This document shows positions 8,648 to 21,519 of a stretch of 23,535 nucleotides of DNA, one piece after another. How positions within the stretch are numbered: the first letter of the stretch is position 1; each line of letters starts with the position of its first letter. Below the pieces are notes generated by a model, which was not told where the DNA came from, made no database searches, and worked only from the letters and a program-made list of their open reading frames with translations. Both the position numbers and the translations under genes were made by a program. This DNA comes from UBA6164 sp964344155 (GTDB lineage Bacteria; Patescibacteriota; Gracilibacteria; BD1-5; UBA6164), in the NCBI GenBank assembly GCA_964344155.1, contig CAYFMG010000016.1:1-23535 (forward strand). The letters are read 5' to 3'.

Positions 8648-11600
8648 ATTTCATTATATAATCACCATCAAGAACAAATAAAACTTTTGCTACTTCTCTT
8701 TTAAAGTGTCAATCTATTAGTTTTAATACCACATAATCATTATATGTATCATACTCTATAGTATAATAATCATTTATAGTATTAATCCTTCAATCTTTAA
8801 AAATTGTAAATAGCTCTGATTTAGTCAAATCTGTTAATCTATAAACAACAAGTGCTCAAGGATTATATTTCAAAGTTTCTGGAAGAGTATAGTAAGAATA
8901 CTTACTTGTATTTGTAAATTTAAAATAAATTCACTCTTTTGTAATATTCTCAAAATCATCTACAAAATCCACTTTTGAAACGGAATTTAATCTAATAAAT
9001 TCTCAGAAAATATCTACTTCAGCATCTTTCAATTTAATAAAAGCAAATCAAGTATCATTGTCTTTATTATTCGATGAAAGAACTTCTGTTTTGAGTGTGT
9101 AATCTGAAATATCTATCTTTCAAGTATTTTCATTAACAAATGCTACAGGATTATCATTTTTGTATACAAACAATCAAGTTCATGTATTAGAAACTTCAAA
9201 ACTAAAAACTCAATTATTTGTTCTTGTTTCTATTTTTCCATCAACATCTTCAAGTCTTGTAATCTTTCATCACCTATATCTGTAAATATTTACAGGTTCA
9301 TCTGTTAACTTTTCATTAAGAGTTCATTCTATAAAAGAATTAGAATAAGAATCAATTTCTGGTGTGGGACTATAAACATCCAAACTTACCTCATTGTATC
9401 AAATATTTCAATTGTAATCTTTTATTGTTATACCTATATCTTTTCTGAAAATTTTATCAAATTCTCATACTTCTAATTTTATAGATATTGGAGAATAAAT
9501 AACTCTCAAATTATCTCCAGAATCATCATCATTTTTTGTGTTTCAATCATTATCAGAATCTACTTCTAAATCCAAATCAACAGTTAAACTATCTATATTA
9601 TTAATTCAAGAATTTTCATAAATATAACTAGTTAAATCAACCAATTGTTTTTGATATACAGGAACTCTTATAAAAGGCATATCAATTCCTGGTGAAACAT
9701 CATCTGATTCTATTTGAGGAGACAAAAGTACTTGTTTAGATAAACTAGATTCTACATTATCATTAAAAGCAGTTATTTTTGCATAATAATAATCATTATC
9801 TCTATCAAGTCTTATGTAATGATCTTTTGAAGAGTATCATAAATCATATAATTCCCATGATTTAATCATATCAAAATCAAGTCATAACTCTGAATTATCA
9901 TGGTACTCTAAATCAATATACGATTGTTCTCAAGCTTCAAAATTATTTCAAACATACTCTATTGTTGCTCATGGAAATAAAGGTTTTCCTAAAAATTCTC
10001 TTAGCTGAATTCATTCATAAACAACATCTTGCATTCAAGACACATAAGCATCTCAACTAATTCATATAATAGAAATATTATAAAGTAATTCTATATTTGT
10101 ATTTCCAGAAACAGTAAGTTTATAAATATCTTCACTTCCCTCTATTTTATAATCTATAGAAAAAGAATTTGATCAAGCATAAAGACTAGTTCCCTTAGTA
10201 ATATTTACCACACTATTTGAGATTATATCATCTTTTATATTTAAAAGCTCTAAAGTTTTTAATCTAACTCATGACAAGTTTCAAACATTTTTTATATATA
10301 CTAAGTTATTTCTTTTTATAAATAAAGTATTTTCTTCTGTTTTTGTAATACCTTCTATATCAGCAACAGCATCAACTATATCCTTTTTAATAAATTTTGG
10401 TCTATAGTCATTATTCCCTTCATTTAGATACTTATCAATTATAGTATAAAATCAAAGTCTAAATTTATTTAAGAAAGGATTTGATGGAGATGAGAAATAT
10501 AAATTAACACTTCCTGTTTCAGTTCATATTTCTCTGAAATTATTCACAGATTCATAAAAAACATCCCCATTATAAAATTTATTTGCTTCTGAATCTAGTA
10601 CTATTGGGTTGGTAGAAAGATAAGTCTTTGTATCTTTTTTATCCAAGTTTTCTTTCCAGAAAAGTTGCCCATTTGCATAATATAAAACATCTTCATCTCC
10701 ATCATTATCTACATCCATCATTTCTGTTACTTCATCTCAATATAACTCATCTGTATAATCGAATAATCTATATGAAGTATTTCATTCTATTGTATATAAT
10801 CATTCGTAATTATACTTGTATTCAGATCAAGCTTGAGCCTGACAAGAATTTGCATATATAGAGTTTGAATTTACAGTATTAGGTGTAGCATTTACATATA
10901 AGTTTTCAGTCATTTTTGCTGAATACTCTTGTAATGGAGTTTTTATAGAATCTATTAACTCATCTTTGTCTTCTTGTAAATCTTGTTTCATAGAATTACC
11001 ATTAGAATTAACAAGTTTTTTAGCTGACTCTATAAATTTTTCATTATATTTAGATAATTTCTTATTATAATTATCTATTTTACCCTCTGGATTATCAAAA
11101 GACACTTTTGTAACTTGAGTTTTTCCTAGAGTTGATTTAAGTTTTTTCTTTAAATCTTTATTTCTAATTATTTCTGTATTTATAATATCTTTTAATACTT
11201 CAAATTTTTCAGTATTGTTTTCTTGTAATTCTTTTATTAGTTTCTCTTCTTTTGAATAAGTTTGTTTTTCAACCCTATTCCATATTTCTCTTAGCTTATC
11301 CATCTCTGGAGACTCTGTTACAGATTTAGATGCAAGAGAATTTTGAACTAATTTTCTGAATTCTAAATTATCTACTGTTTTATCTTTGTTTTCATCCATG
11401 TATTTTGCAATACGTAGTATTCACATAGATACTCTCTGAGCAAATGCTAGTTTTAAATCAGAATCAAGACTAGCTCATATATCTGTATCTACACCATCTT
11501 CTCAAACATTTATATTTACATCAATACTATCAGGAACAACATCTCTAAAATCTAGAGCTTTTTGATCTATTTGAAGTACATTAGTAAAATCATTTGAAAA

Positions 11601-14600
11601 AGAATTTATAGGTTCTGCAACTTGCTTAGCCATTTCAACCAAGAAATCTACTTCAAATTCTAGATTAACATAACTAGTTACTTTTACAGCATCTATAAAT
11701 GGAAATGAAAACTCAGGTAAACTAAGACTCAAGAAATCAGTCCATAAATATCAGCTTCTTTCAGTTAGATATGATATTTGTTGTCCTGCTCTTTGTTCAG
11801 GATGTAGTGGACTTATTTGTAATAGACACATAGCCTTAAATACAAGTCTCAATATATCAAGAATAAAAGCAATTGAAGAAAGTAGGGCTGGTAGTTTTGG
11901 TGGAGGAGGAAGATCTGGTAACTCTACCTTTGGTAAACTCGGAATATCTGGTAGCTCAGGAATTTCTATACTAGGTAGAACAGGTAGTTTTGGTAAATTT
12001 AGATTTACAGCAAAATTTAGATTTGGAACATCTGGTAAGAAAAGCTCTGGAAGAGTTGGTAATAATATAGGTTTAGTATTTATTTCAAACTCAGGTAATG
12101 CAATATTTAATCATGCTCTTATATTATGTAAATCTATAATTATATCTGGCCATTTAGGAAATTTTATTATAGGAATTTTTGGAATAAGCATACCTATAAG
12201 TTCAAATAAATAGTGTAATAAATCTTGTCTTTCATTTGTACACTGACTACATTCTTGTTTGTATCATTTAAATACATCAACAAGAGTTTGCCATGATTTC
12301 AAAATAGCTTTTATCAATATATATAACTCTACCCATGTTTTAAATCTATCACCATTTTTTCAAATCCGTCCTCACAAAAGAGTTGATATTGTTTCTATAT
12401 TACAAAGTATTTGTTCTAAATACTCTTCTTTTTTATTTAAATAACTATTTATTTTTTCTGGAATTTCTTTGTACTCTTTAATTACTTCTAAGTTTTGTCT
12501 TAAAGAATTAATTAAGTTACTAAACTCAAGTATAACTCAAAGATTTACTTTGTCTTCCAGTTGTTCTGGTGTTAAAGTATTTTTAAATCTCTCAAGCTCT
12601 GTTTCCCGCTGAGTAATTGTTGCTTCCCGGTTTGCTATAGTTTTATATAATTCTGCTTTTGAAATCCAAGGTAGTGTCATATGAACTTTTTCTTCCTCTA
12701 ATTGTATCAAAGGAGTTGTTGAAATAAATTCATAAGCTTCTTTTATACCTGATTTTTTTACAAAATTATTTACATCATCAACACTAGATTGTAGTGTTTG
12801 TTTAGTTTCTTCATCTATATACTCATTATCCTCGATTAATGCTTTGTCTACAGTTAATAGATCTCAAGATTCTTTATTTTTATCCTTCCCTTTTAAGGCT
12901 GACCAGTCTCATTCTAGTATACCTCAAAAATCTGGTAATATAATATATACTGTTGGGAAATCTGTAAGCTTGTTAGCTATTTCCTCTATTTGTCTAGTAA
13001 CCCAATCCATCAAAAATTGAGGAAAGGCTGAAATCCTTGTTTGAGTTATTTTTATAACATCTTCAAAATTTCAACTTTTTAAGGCCTCTAAATCTAATTT
13101 TACAGAAATATCTGAAGATCCTCAATCTATAAAAAGAGGACTTTGTGGTTTATCTTTAAAATCTCAAGGTAATATATCAAATATTTCTCAGATATATCAT
13201 CTATCAGCTTCTTCTAAATATATTTCTATTTTTTCTTTGGATAAGATCTTGTTTTCTGCTTCTTTTTGTCAGTCAGAAGGACAGTTTCAATTAATAAGAC
13301 CAAAACTTCCATCTCAAGAATATACTGGTATTCAAACAGATTTAGCATCTCAATATGATCAATCATCTTCACATCAAGAAAACTTTTTAGCAACAACTAT
13401 ACAGTTTCATCCAGGTACAAGTGGAGACATTCCAAGTGGTGGAATTCTTCAAAAAAGTTGAGCTGGTCCTCAAAAACATATAGCTGTTCATATACCTCAT
13501 GTAAGAGTAGGTGTCACAAATATTCTAACAAAATTTGTTGGAGACATTGTTCCTAAATACCCTCATGCTCATAGTCACATCAAAAGTGATAATGCTCATC
13601 ATCAAAAAGTATCACAAACAGTTTCAATTCAACCACCTCAAGTGGCTAAACTCATTGCACTAAAGTTTATAAGTCAAAAAGGTGAAGGTGGCCAAACTGT
13701 AGGAATAGGTATACACCCCCAAGGTCCATAAAGAGGTAATCAAGTCAAAGCTGAGAAAATAGGTATTCATTCCCCTATTCATAATCAGTCTCATACAGGA
13801 TACCCCATAAAAGTTGGATCATCTCAAGGAGCTAAAGGTACCCAGTTAAGAGGAGAACTAATACATCAAGCATTTCAAAATCAACACTTAAGTCAATTTA
13901 AAAATGATTCTATACTATCAAGTCACTCTTCTATTCAAGCTACATCAACTCACAAGTTAACTGTAATACTTCAATCCATATTAAAACTATCTTCCCCATC
14001 AGGAACTCAGTCATTATCTGAATCAGTATTCATTTCTTCTAAATGCTCTTGAGCAAAATCTTGTATATCACTAGTTTTACTTGTATCTGTTAATTCTTCT
14101 AAACTACCTCTACTTGTTAAATTATCTATATAATCTGGTACTCAGTTACCATCAGCATCTTCTACGTTTTTAGCTATTTCACTTGGAAGTTGTATTTTAT
14201 CTTCATCACATGTTGGTTCTTTTTTAGATCTAGAACCATATGATCTATATCATAGTGACCTAAAAATATCTACAGGATTACTACAGTTTTTATCATCTGG
14301 TTTAATAATAACATCTCAATATATATCTTCTCACAACTCTCATTTTTCAAAGTGTCATACTTCTAAATTAGAGTGTTTCAGTGGTCTTACTTTTGCTTCA
14401 TAAGTAAAAGTAAGTGTTTCTCACCTATATATATCAAAACCATCAATTAAAAAGTGATGTCATAACTCTCAATCTGATAAATAAAACTCAACATCTTCTG
14501 ATTCTATAGATTGTTTATCTAAATTTAATATATTAGGTACTTTTTCAGCAAATACTACATTTTGTAAAGTCCCAGAACTAGTATTTGTTAATCTTATTTT

Positions 14601-17600
14601 AACCTCTACTGTATCATCTCTTTTTATAAATCATCCATTTTTATCTATAAAAGTTTTTTCTACTTTTATCCCAGCATATTCACTGTATTCAGTTTTTATA
14701 AAATATATGCTTGGTATTTCATTACTTGAAGACTCTGTATCAAACTCTTGCTCATCAAAACCTGTCATATCAATATTACTCATATCAATATTAGATAAAT
14801 CTAGGTCTTTAAAAGAAGTAATTGTCTTATTTACAAGTGACTCTTCTGTTTTTGTTTCCTCTTTTTCACTTGGTTTTAAATATGGATATTTTACAAATAT
14901 ATAATTATCTATTTTTTGTCTATCTATATCTCAAAAACTTGGTTGATATAAAGAATCATAATATATTAAAGAGTTATCATTTCTTGTTTCAGAATTTAGT
15001 TTTATACCATTATCTTTTGAAATAGTTTGTTTTGTAAATTTTGGTTTTAAAGAGTCTCCTCCTCAATAAAATATATTTACCTCTCAAGCATCATCTAGAG
15101 TAACAATATCTGTTATACCATCAGCATCCATATCAAAAGATTCTGCTCTTATAATTACTCAAGATAAATCAAAATTATCCTTCAAAGATTGCCTAGAGAA
15201 GTCTTTACTTACATTGTTTAATAAATAAGCTACTCAATCATCATCAACAAAGAATATATCATCAAAACCATCTCAAGAAAAATCTCAAGTTTCAACTAAA
15301 TCATTAGATCATAAATCAACAATAAAAGCTAAATCTCATTTATCAATAAATGGTTTATTTTTATCTTTATTTTCAAGTATTTTAAAAGTTTTATCATCTT
15401 TTATGATAAGTACATCACTCTTACTATCAGCATCATAATCAAAAACTCTATATCACAATACATTATCATCTTTTGTTATTAATCTTCATATAGTAGAGTC
15501 AAATTTTCTATCCTGATCTACTCATGGCAGTTTTTTAGTTTTCTTTTTTAAAGATATAACAGGATCTCAAAGATTTATAACAGAAAAACTCATATAATCT
15601 TGTACTGATTCCCCTACTGTTTTTCAAGCAGAAAAAGCAAGAAGTGTTTTATTTTGTTTTTCCCATCATAGTCATTCTGATTTTACAAAATTTTCATATC
15701 CCTCTTGATTAGTTTTTGTAAATCAATCAAGACTGTACTCTGAATCAAATGGATCATTGTAATAAATAACTTTTGAGCTAGAGCTTTGATTTACACTAGA
15801 GTAAGTTCAATAAGAACTTGTTTTTAAATACAATAATATAGTATTTTTTAAATTTACAATCTTTGAATTAAAAACTGATTCATCTCTTGAAATATTTACA
15901 CTTGAATCAATAAAGCTAAATGCTAAGTTAGCTATAGTACTAGATCATGTTTTTACATTTATAGATAAATAGTCTCATATATTGTTTTTATCAAATTCAA
16001 AATCAACACTTCAAAGTCTATTTATAGTACCATCATCTAGTATTTCTAAAAGAGTTTTACCATAAATATCTCTAAGTATTAACTTATCTCAAGAAAGATA
16101 AGTATTATATTTATCTGAACTAGATTTTAAAGCTATTGATGTTTTTTGTTTATCAAAACAATCAGATATATAAGTAGCCTTACACGATGATAAGTTTGTA
16201 TTTTCATCAAAGTTATAATACAATTTTCAAAGATAAATATTTAAAGCTTCATTATAAAGATTTAAAGCTAATTTTTTATTATCAAATACAGGAAAAAACT
16301 CCATATCTTGAGATAAATCATTCTCTGAATAAATTTTTTGAACAGATCAACTATCTCATATATTTGCTATATTGTTATATCTATATGAATTATTCAAAAG
16401 AGATGTAACAGCTAAAGCTCTATTTTCGCCATTAAATAACAAAGATCATGCTAAATAATTTTGTTGTTTTATATCTCAATAGTTTGATCAAAGTAGTGTA
16501 GTATAAATCGAATTATATCTCTTACCTTCTAGTTTTTCTTCATTCCAAAAATAAAATGTTTCTATTTTTCAGACATTTTCTCATACTCATTTTATTTCTA
16601 TAGTGCTTTTTCCATCATCTACTATAAAAGAATTATTTTCCAAAGATGGATCAGTTGATATTTTGAAATAAGCAACTCAAGGATTAATTGTTCAATAAAT
16701 TTTATATCTAGCCTTTCCCTCACTTACTTTTACACTATTCTTATCACTAGTTATGATATTTGCATATTTTTCTAGTATTTCAATACTAGTATTTGTTGAG
16801 TTATCATTAAATACTAGATTATTATATCTATCTTTTAATTCTACATCCAAAATTGATACAGCATCAGATGAAGCTTCAATTTTTGAGTTAGATAAAGATA
16901 AATCCATTTTAATAGGAGCTTCTGGAAAAATAGTTATATTTTTAGAAACAATATTATTTAATCATTCAACTTGAAATTCTACTGGAATATTTTTCCCTGC
17001 TAGATTTTTTGTTACAAACTCTATTTCAGTTTCTCCTCAAACAAACTCTACATAAGGATTAACTGCTTCTAGAAAAATATCATTAGAGATTAAATATGCT
17101 CTAGAATCAAAATCACTTATTATATTATTATTTTTATCTCTCAGGGATAATTTATAACTATAAACATCTCATCAAACTTTTACTTGTTTAGCACTATCTT
17201 CTATTAAAAGATTTACTTCATCAAGTACTTTTATTTGTTTTGATGCTGTTAATATTTCTCTTGCATCACTATCTTTTAAGCTTACATTTAATTGTGTAAT
17301 ACCACTAGTTTGAGTTGATTGTAATCTAACTATTTTATATCATTCTATAGTTGAAGTAGAAAAAGTTTTATTGTTATTTTCTGAAAAAACAACAGAGTCA
17401 CCTCAAAGAGAAAAGTCTAAATTAAAATATTCTCATTCTACAGGATTATCAAACTTGTCATAAATAGTTACAAAATTTGTAGAGATAACTCATCCTGATT
17501 CTATGACACTAGTTCATAAATTTATATCCAGTCTATCAGCAACTTCAGGTAATAGTACTAAATTTTTTACTGTTTTAAATCAAGCACTATCAACTATTTC

Positions 17601-20600
17601 TAGTTTATAATTGCCTGTTTTTTGTAAAGCAAAAAGTCATTTAAAAAGCTCTAAATCTTTTTTAGTAACACTTACTTTTTCTACAAGCTCTTCTCATTCA
17701 AATAAACTTACTTCTAGAGGATATGATATAGGAAGCTTTGTTCAAGTAATAGAAAGATTTTCAACAAATATCAAAGCCTTTTGATCACTGGTAGATGTTG
17801 TAGCTACTAAATCTTTTATAGTATTTATATTTTTAGTAGTACCATCAGTTAAAAATACATTTGTTTTATCACTTACCTTTAAAGAACTAGCTCAAATATC
17901 AATATCTAAACCAGTATCTGTATTATCTAATCTATAACTTGTATTAAATAACCTATCTCATCTAACTTGGATTTCTAATATATCAGACTCTATAAAAATA
18001 GCCTCTTTACCTTCAGCATCATTTATTTTTACATAAGCTTTTAAAAAGATATTTGAATCTTTATTTTTTAATCAAATTGAATAATCAGCAACTCAAGCTT
18101 GAGCTCTTATTTTTAAGTCCTTAAAAACTACATAATCTACTGTTAGAGATTTATCATTTTTGTATTCATCTTCAGCATCATAAACAACACTCGTATTTGA
18201 GCTTGTAAATTCTTTTTTCAAATCCTTAGGTGCTTCTAGTTTTACTATTTCAAAATAAACATCTGTTGAATTAGCTATTCTAACAGTTTTATCATCTTTG
18301 TCTTTTATTATTGCTCTAAGCTTTCCTGTTTTGTTATAGTAATATTTTTCACTATCAGAATAAAGAGTTATAGTTCAGTCTTCTAGTTTAGTTTCTATAC
18401 AATCATTTACTCAATTTTTATTTACATCTCAGCTACATTCAACAAGCTCTTCTTTTTCTTCCTCAGATAATAAACTTGGTCAACAAGCTCAGTCAGAAAT
18501 AGAAATAGTAGGAGGTAACATATTTTTTAACCGACATATAACAGCTGGTATCCATTTCCAAATAGGTACTCAGTCTGGTGGAGCACATTTAAAATTTGGA
18601 TTTAATTTTTTTCATCATACATTTGTTCACAATAGTTGTGAATTTAATTTTGCATTGTCAGATAAAACATCAGCATAAGGATTTGGAGCCTTTGCTTCTG
18701 GATCAAGTTTTATATACATATTTTTAGCATCTCATTCTGCTCACATATATGCTATTTCATATTGTTTCTTATTTTTTGGTAGATAATATTTATCATCCAA
18801 AGAACCAAATTGATCATTTAAATAATTATCTATAACAAAAGCATATTTAGCTGATGGAGAATTTAAATTATTCCAGTAAATAGAAAAAACTAATACATCA
18901 TAATAACTTAAATCTTTTGATTCTCATCAAACAGTTATAGTTTTATCATCTTTTTCCTTTAATATTTTTACTAAATCAAAATTATCTTCTGGGTACTCTC
19001 CTGTTTTTAGGTAGTTATAAAAAGTCAGAGCTGCTCAACTTAACTCCTCAGGATTATTAGTTCTTATTATTTCATTTATTTCAGCTGATTTTTCATCAAG
19101 TACTTTATCAAGTTCAGCACTTACTGTTTCAAAAGAAACAACAGAACCATCTTTTACTTTTAGGTTAAATAATTTAGGATAATCTATTTTTACATACTCT
19201 CAAATAGCAGAGATAAAATCTACATATCTTTGCTTATCAATAGGTAAAGCTTGACTCATCATATTTTTAGTTTGAGCACTTAGCTCTCAAGCTGTTGGAG
19301 ACTTATGTTCTATATAAGATGAAACTTTTTTATAATCATAGTCATAATAAGTCCAATAAACATTATCTTCCTCATGACATTTGGCTCATACACTTTTTAC
19401 AATAGATCAACTTAATTTTATAGTCTTTATTTCACAAGCTCTAGCTGATAGAGAACTATAGTTTTGTTCAAAAGTTTTTGAAAAACCATAAGTCGAAGCA
19501 TTACTATCTGTTGTACAAGTCCAATCGTTTGCTACAAGATTATTTCAAGATGGTATACTATATACAGTAGTACAAATACTAGCTTCAGAGCTACTATCAT
19601 AAACCATTCCTTGCTTAGTTGCTAATATATAATTATTTTCTAAACAATTTAGAGGTGATGGAACCTTAGTTTGATCTGTTATCTTTTTTGTTCATGTTAT
19701 ATCAAAAAGAGGAACAAGTGATCATTTTAAATCATGATTGCTATTTAAATCAATTACTCAACTAGAAGTTAATTCTCTATTTAAATTCAAAGGACTATTT
19801 CTTCCCCATAGTCATTCTAAAGCTTTACCTGATAATAAATTTTGTGAACAGTATATTTTATTAGGAGCACTTCAAACTATATTTCAATCAGCTTGAGCAT
19901 TACTCATATTTAATCATCTATTCCCTTGAACTAAGTTTCAACCAGCTTCAGTACTTCATCTATAAATACTACACTCTGATGCATTACTTATAGATCATCA
20001 TTTTTTTCAATATAAGAAATTTATATATGAAGAACCACTACAACCTCACATACCACCACTTCATCATGCTCATGTTTTATAAGAAGACGGTACAGCTAAA
20101 TATCTAGATAATCAATTTTTTACAACATCATCTATTTGTTTTTCTAGCTCATTGTTTACATCTTTTATTATTTCATCATTAACAACATCTAGAATTGAAA
20201 CAAAATATGGAATAAAATCTGCGTTTATTTTTCCTCCTTTATCATTATATCTTCAAGCATTATATACATTTTTTCTGAAATCAGATAATACTCACTCAGC
20301 AAAAATTTCTAAAAATGTTTTAGTAGCATTTTTTATAATATGTCTAGTTTGAATATCTGGAACATTTGTTGTATCAGGTGTCGGAGATGATTCTAAAGCA
20401 CTTAGTATTTCAGGATCTGGAGTAAAAGCTTTTTCATCTTCACTTAAAGAGTTAGCTTTATCATTAATAGAATCTAGTATAGATCAGATTTCTTCATTAG
20501 CGTATCATAATGCTTTATCTGAAATTTTATCTGCAAGTTCTTTACTAAATCTATTATAAACTATATCTTCTTTATTATCTATATACCCTTTGTATTGTTC

Positions 20601-21347
20601 ATAGCTAGCATATTGTAAAGCTTGTTGTTCTCTAAACTGATCATAATAAAAAACATACGGTTCATAAACAGAAGGTGTTCAAATGTTTTTATTTCAATTT
20701 AGTATTCATTCTGAATATTTAAAATTTCATGTTCATGAATAAAAATCATGGTTTTTATTAAAATATTCTTTTAGTCATAAAATATTATCTCACTTAGTTC
20801 AAAAATTAGGTGATATAACTCAATGCCATATTTCAGATTTAATTCAATCTATATTTTCTTCATTTTTTTCATATTTTTTAGTTAAATGATTGTATATATA
20901 TGCTTTATCTTCAAAATCTGTAAAAGGTACTATTGTTCTACTTGAGTTATTATCCAAAGTTGCTACAGGTAAATTGAAATCCCCTACCAAAACTGTACCT
21001 ATAAGTTTTGATTCAAAATCAATTCAACTATCAAGAGATTTATATCAATCAAAATACAGAGATTCATTAAGTGAAGCTATATTAAAAGCTGGAGTATTTT
21101 TAGGTGTTGGAAGTATTACAACCTTTGTATTTTCAAGTACTCATTGAATATCTTTTCCATATCTATCTATTTCTGTTTTTATACTAGGGTAAATATCCTC
21201 ATCAACCAAAACTGAGACAATATTGTAAAATTCTTCATTTCAAGCAAAAGTTTCAAAATCAAAAATAGGTACCCTAAAAGTGGTACTAAACAATAAAGTA
21301 AAAATTAAAAGTCCTGATAAAAATCTCTGGAATCTAGAATAAAACAT
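8646..21347 (-). CDS. Giant multidomain exported surface protein, 4,233 aa
   Basis: One frame of 4,234 codons runs from ATG 21347 to TAA 8646 when UGA is Gly. The N-terminus (RFLSGLLIFTLLFSTTF) is a signal peptide or anchor. Regions, by approximate residue: a Gly/Cys patch (418-450, GAGGSGGMGGCSGSS); a Trp-rich hydrophobic segment (925-945, PIWKWIPAVIC); a long run of Ig-like beta domains (1050-1590, with repeated LRDKNNN, LKDRYNN and YDKFDNP strands as in Big/invasin-type repeats); FG-GAP/VCBS-like calcium loops (1964-2096: DYDADSKSD, DFSGDGFDD, DMDADGITD); a DUF11-like domain (2227-2270); thrombospondin-3-like loops (DADGNGVPD, DSDNDGVPD, 2396-2460); a hydrophobic Gly/Pro core (2506-2651); coiled coil (2816-2972); Leu-Pro repeats (3081-3156); an EF-hand-like, helical part (3317-3450); another FG-GAP-like loop (3540-3566); and C-terminal beta domains. 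There is no LPxTG motif or C-terminal membrane helix. Likely a calcium-stabilised adhesin or host-contact protein; function inferred. Confidence 0.88.
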
Positions 21348-21392
21348 AATTTAATTTTATAGGAAAAAAATAAGTATTTTTCTCTAAAAAAT

Positions 21393-21420
21393 ATAATACA
21401 AAAAAAATAGTTTTTTTCAA
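21393..21420 (-). promoter_or_regulatory. Promoter of the giant surface-protein gene
   Basis: TTGAAA (21415-21420) and TATTAT (21393-21398) are 16 nt apart on the minus strand; each differs from consensus at one position. The leader would be about 39 nt. A second -10-like TATAAA lies only 8 nt before the ATG and could give a nearly leaderless transcript. Confidence 0.45.
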
Positions 21421-21431
21421 GAGTTTTTTTG

Positions 21432-21463
21432 AGTTTTTCTGATTTTTTTTGAAAAGAAAAACT
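21432..21463. promoter_or_regulatory. Inverted repeat between the divergent genes
   Basis: AGTTTTTCT (21432-21440) and AGAAAAACT (21455-21463) form a perfect 9-nt inverted repeat with a 14-nt spacer. It lies just upstream of the giant gene's -35 and just before the promoter region of the plus-strand gene, where it could be a shared regulator site. A TATAAT at 21485-21490 is the best -10 for the plus-strand gene. Confidence 0.3.
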
Positions 21464-21519
21464 TTTATTTTTTTCTTTTATTTATATAATAAAAAAAATA
21501 TAAATTACAAACATAATAT

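Noticed and set aside
69..21347. Minus-strand genes appear to be a field of pseudogenes or short fragments with many internal stops.
   Set aside because: All interruptions are UGA, none is UAA or UAG, and the joined frames are complete proteins with intact family motifs.
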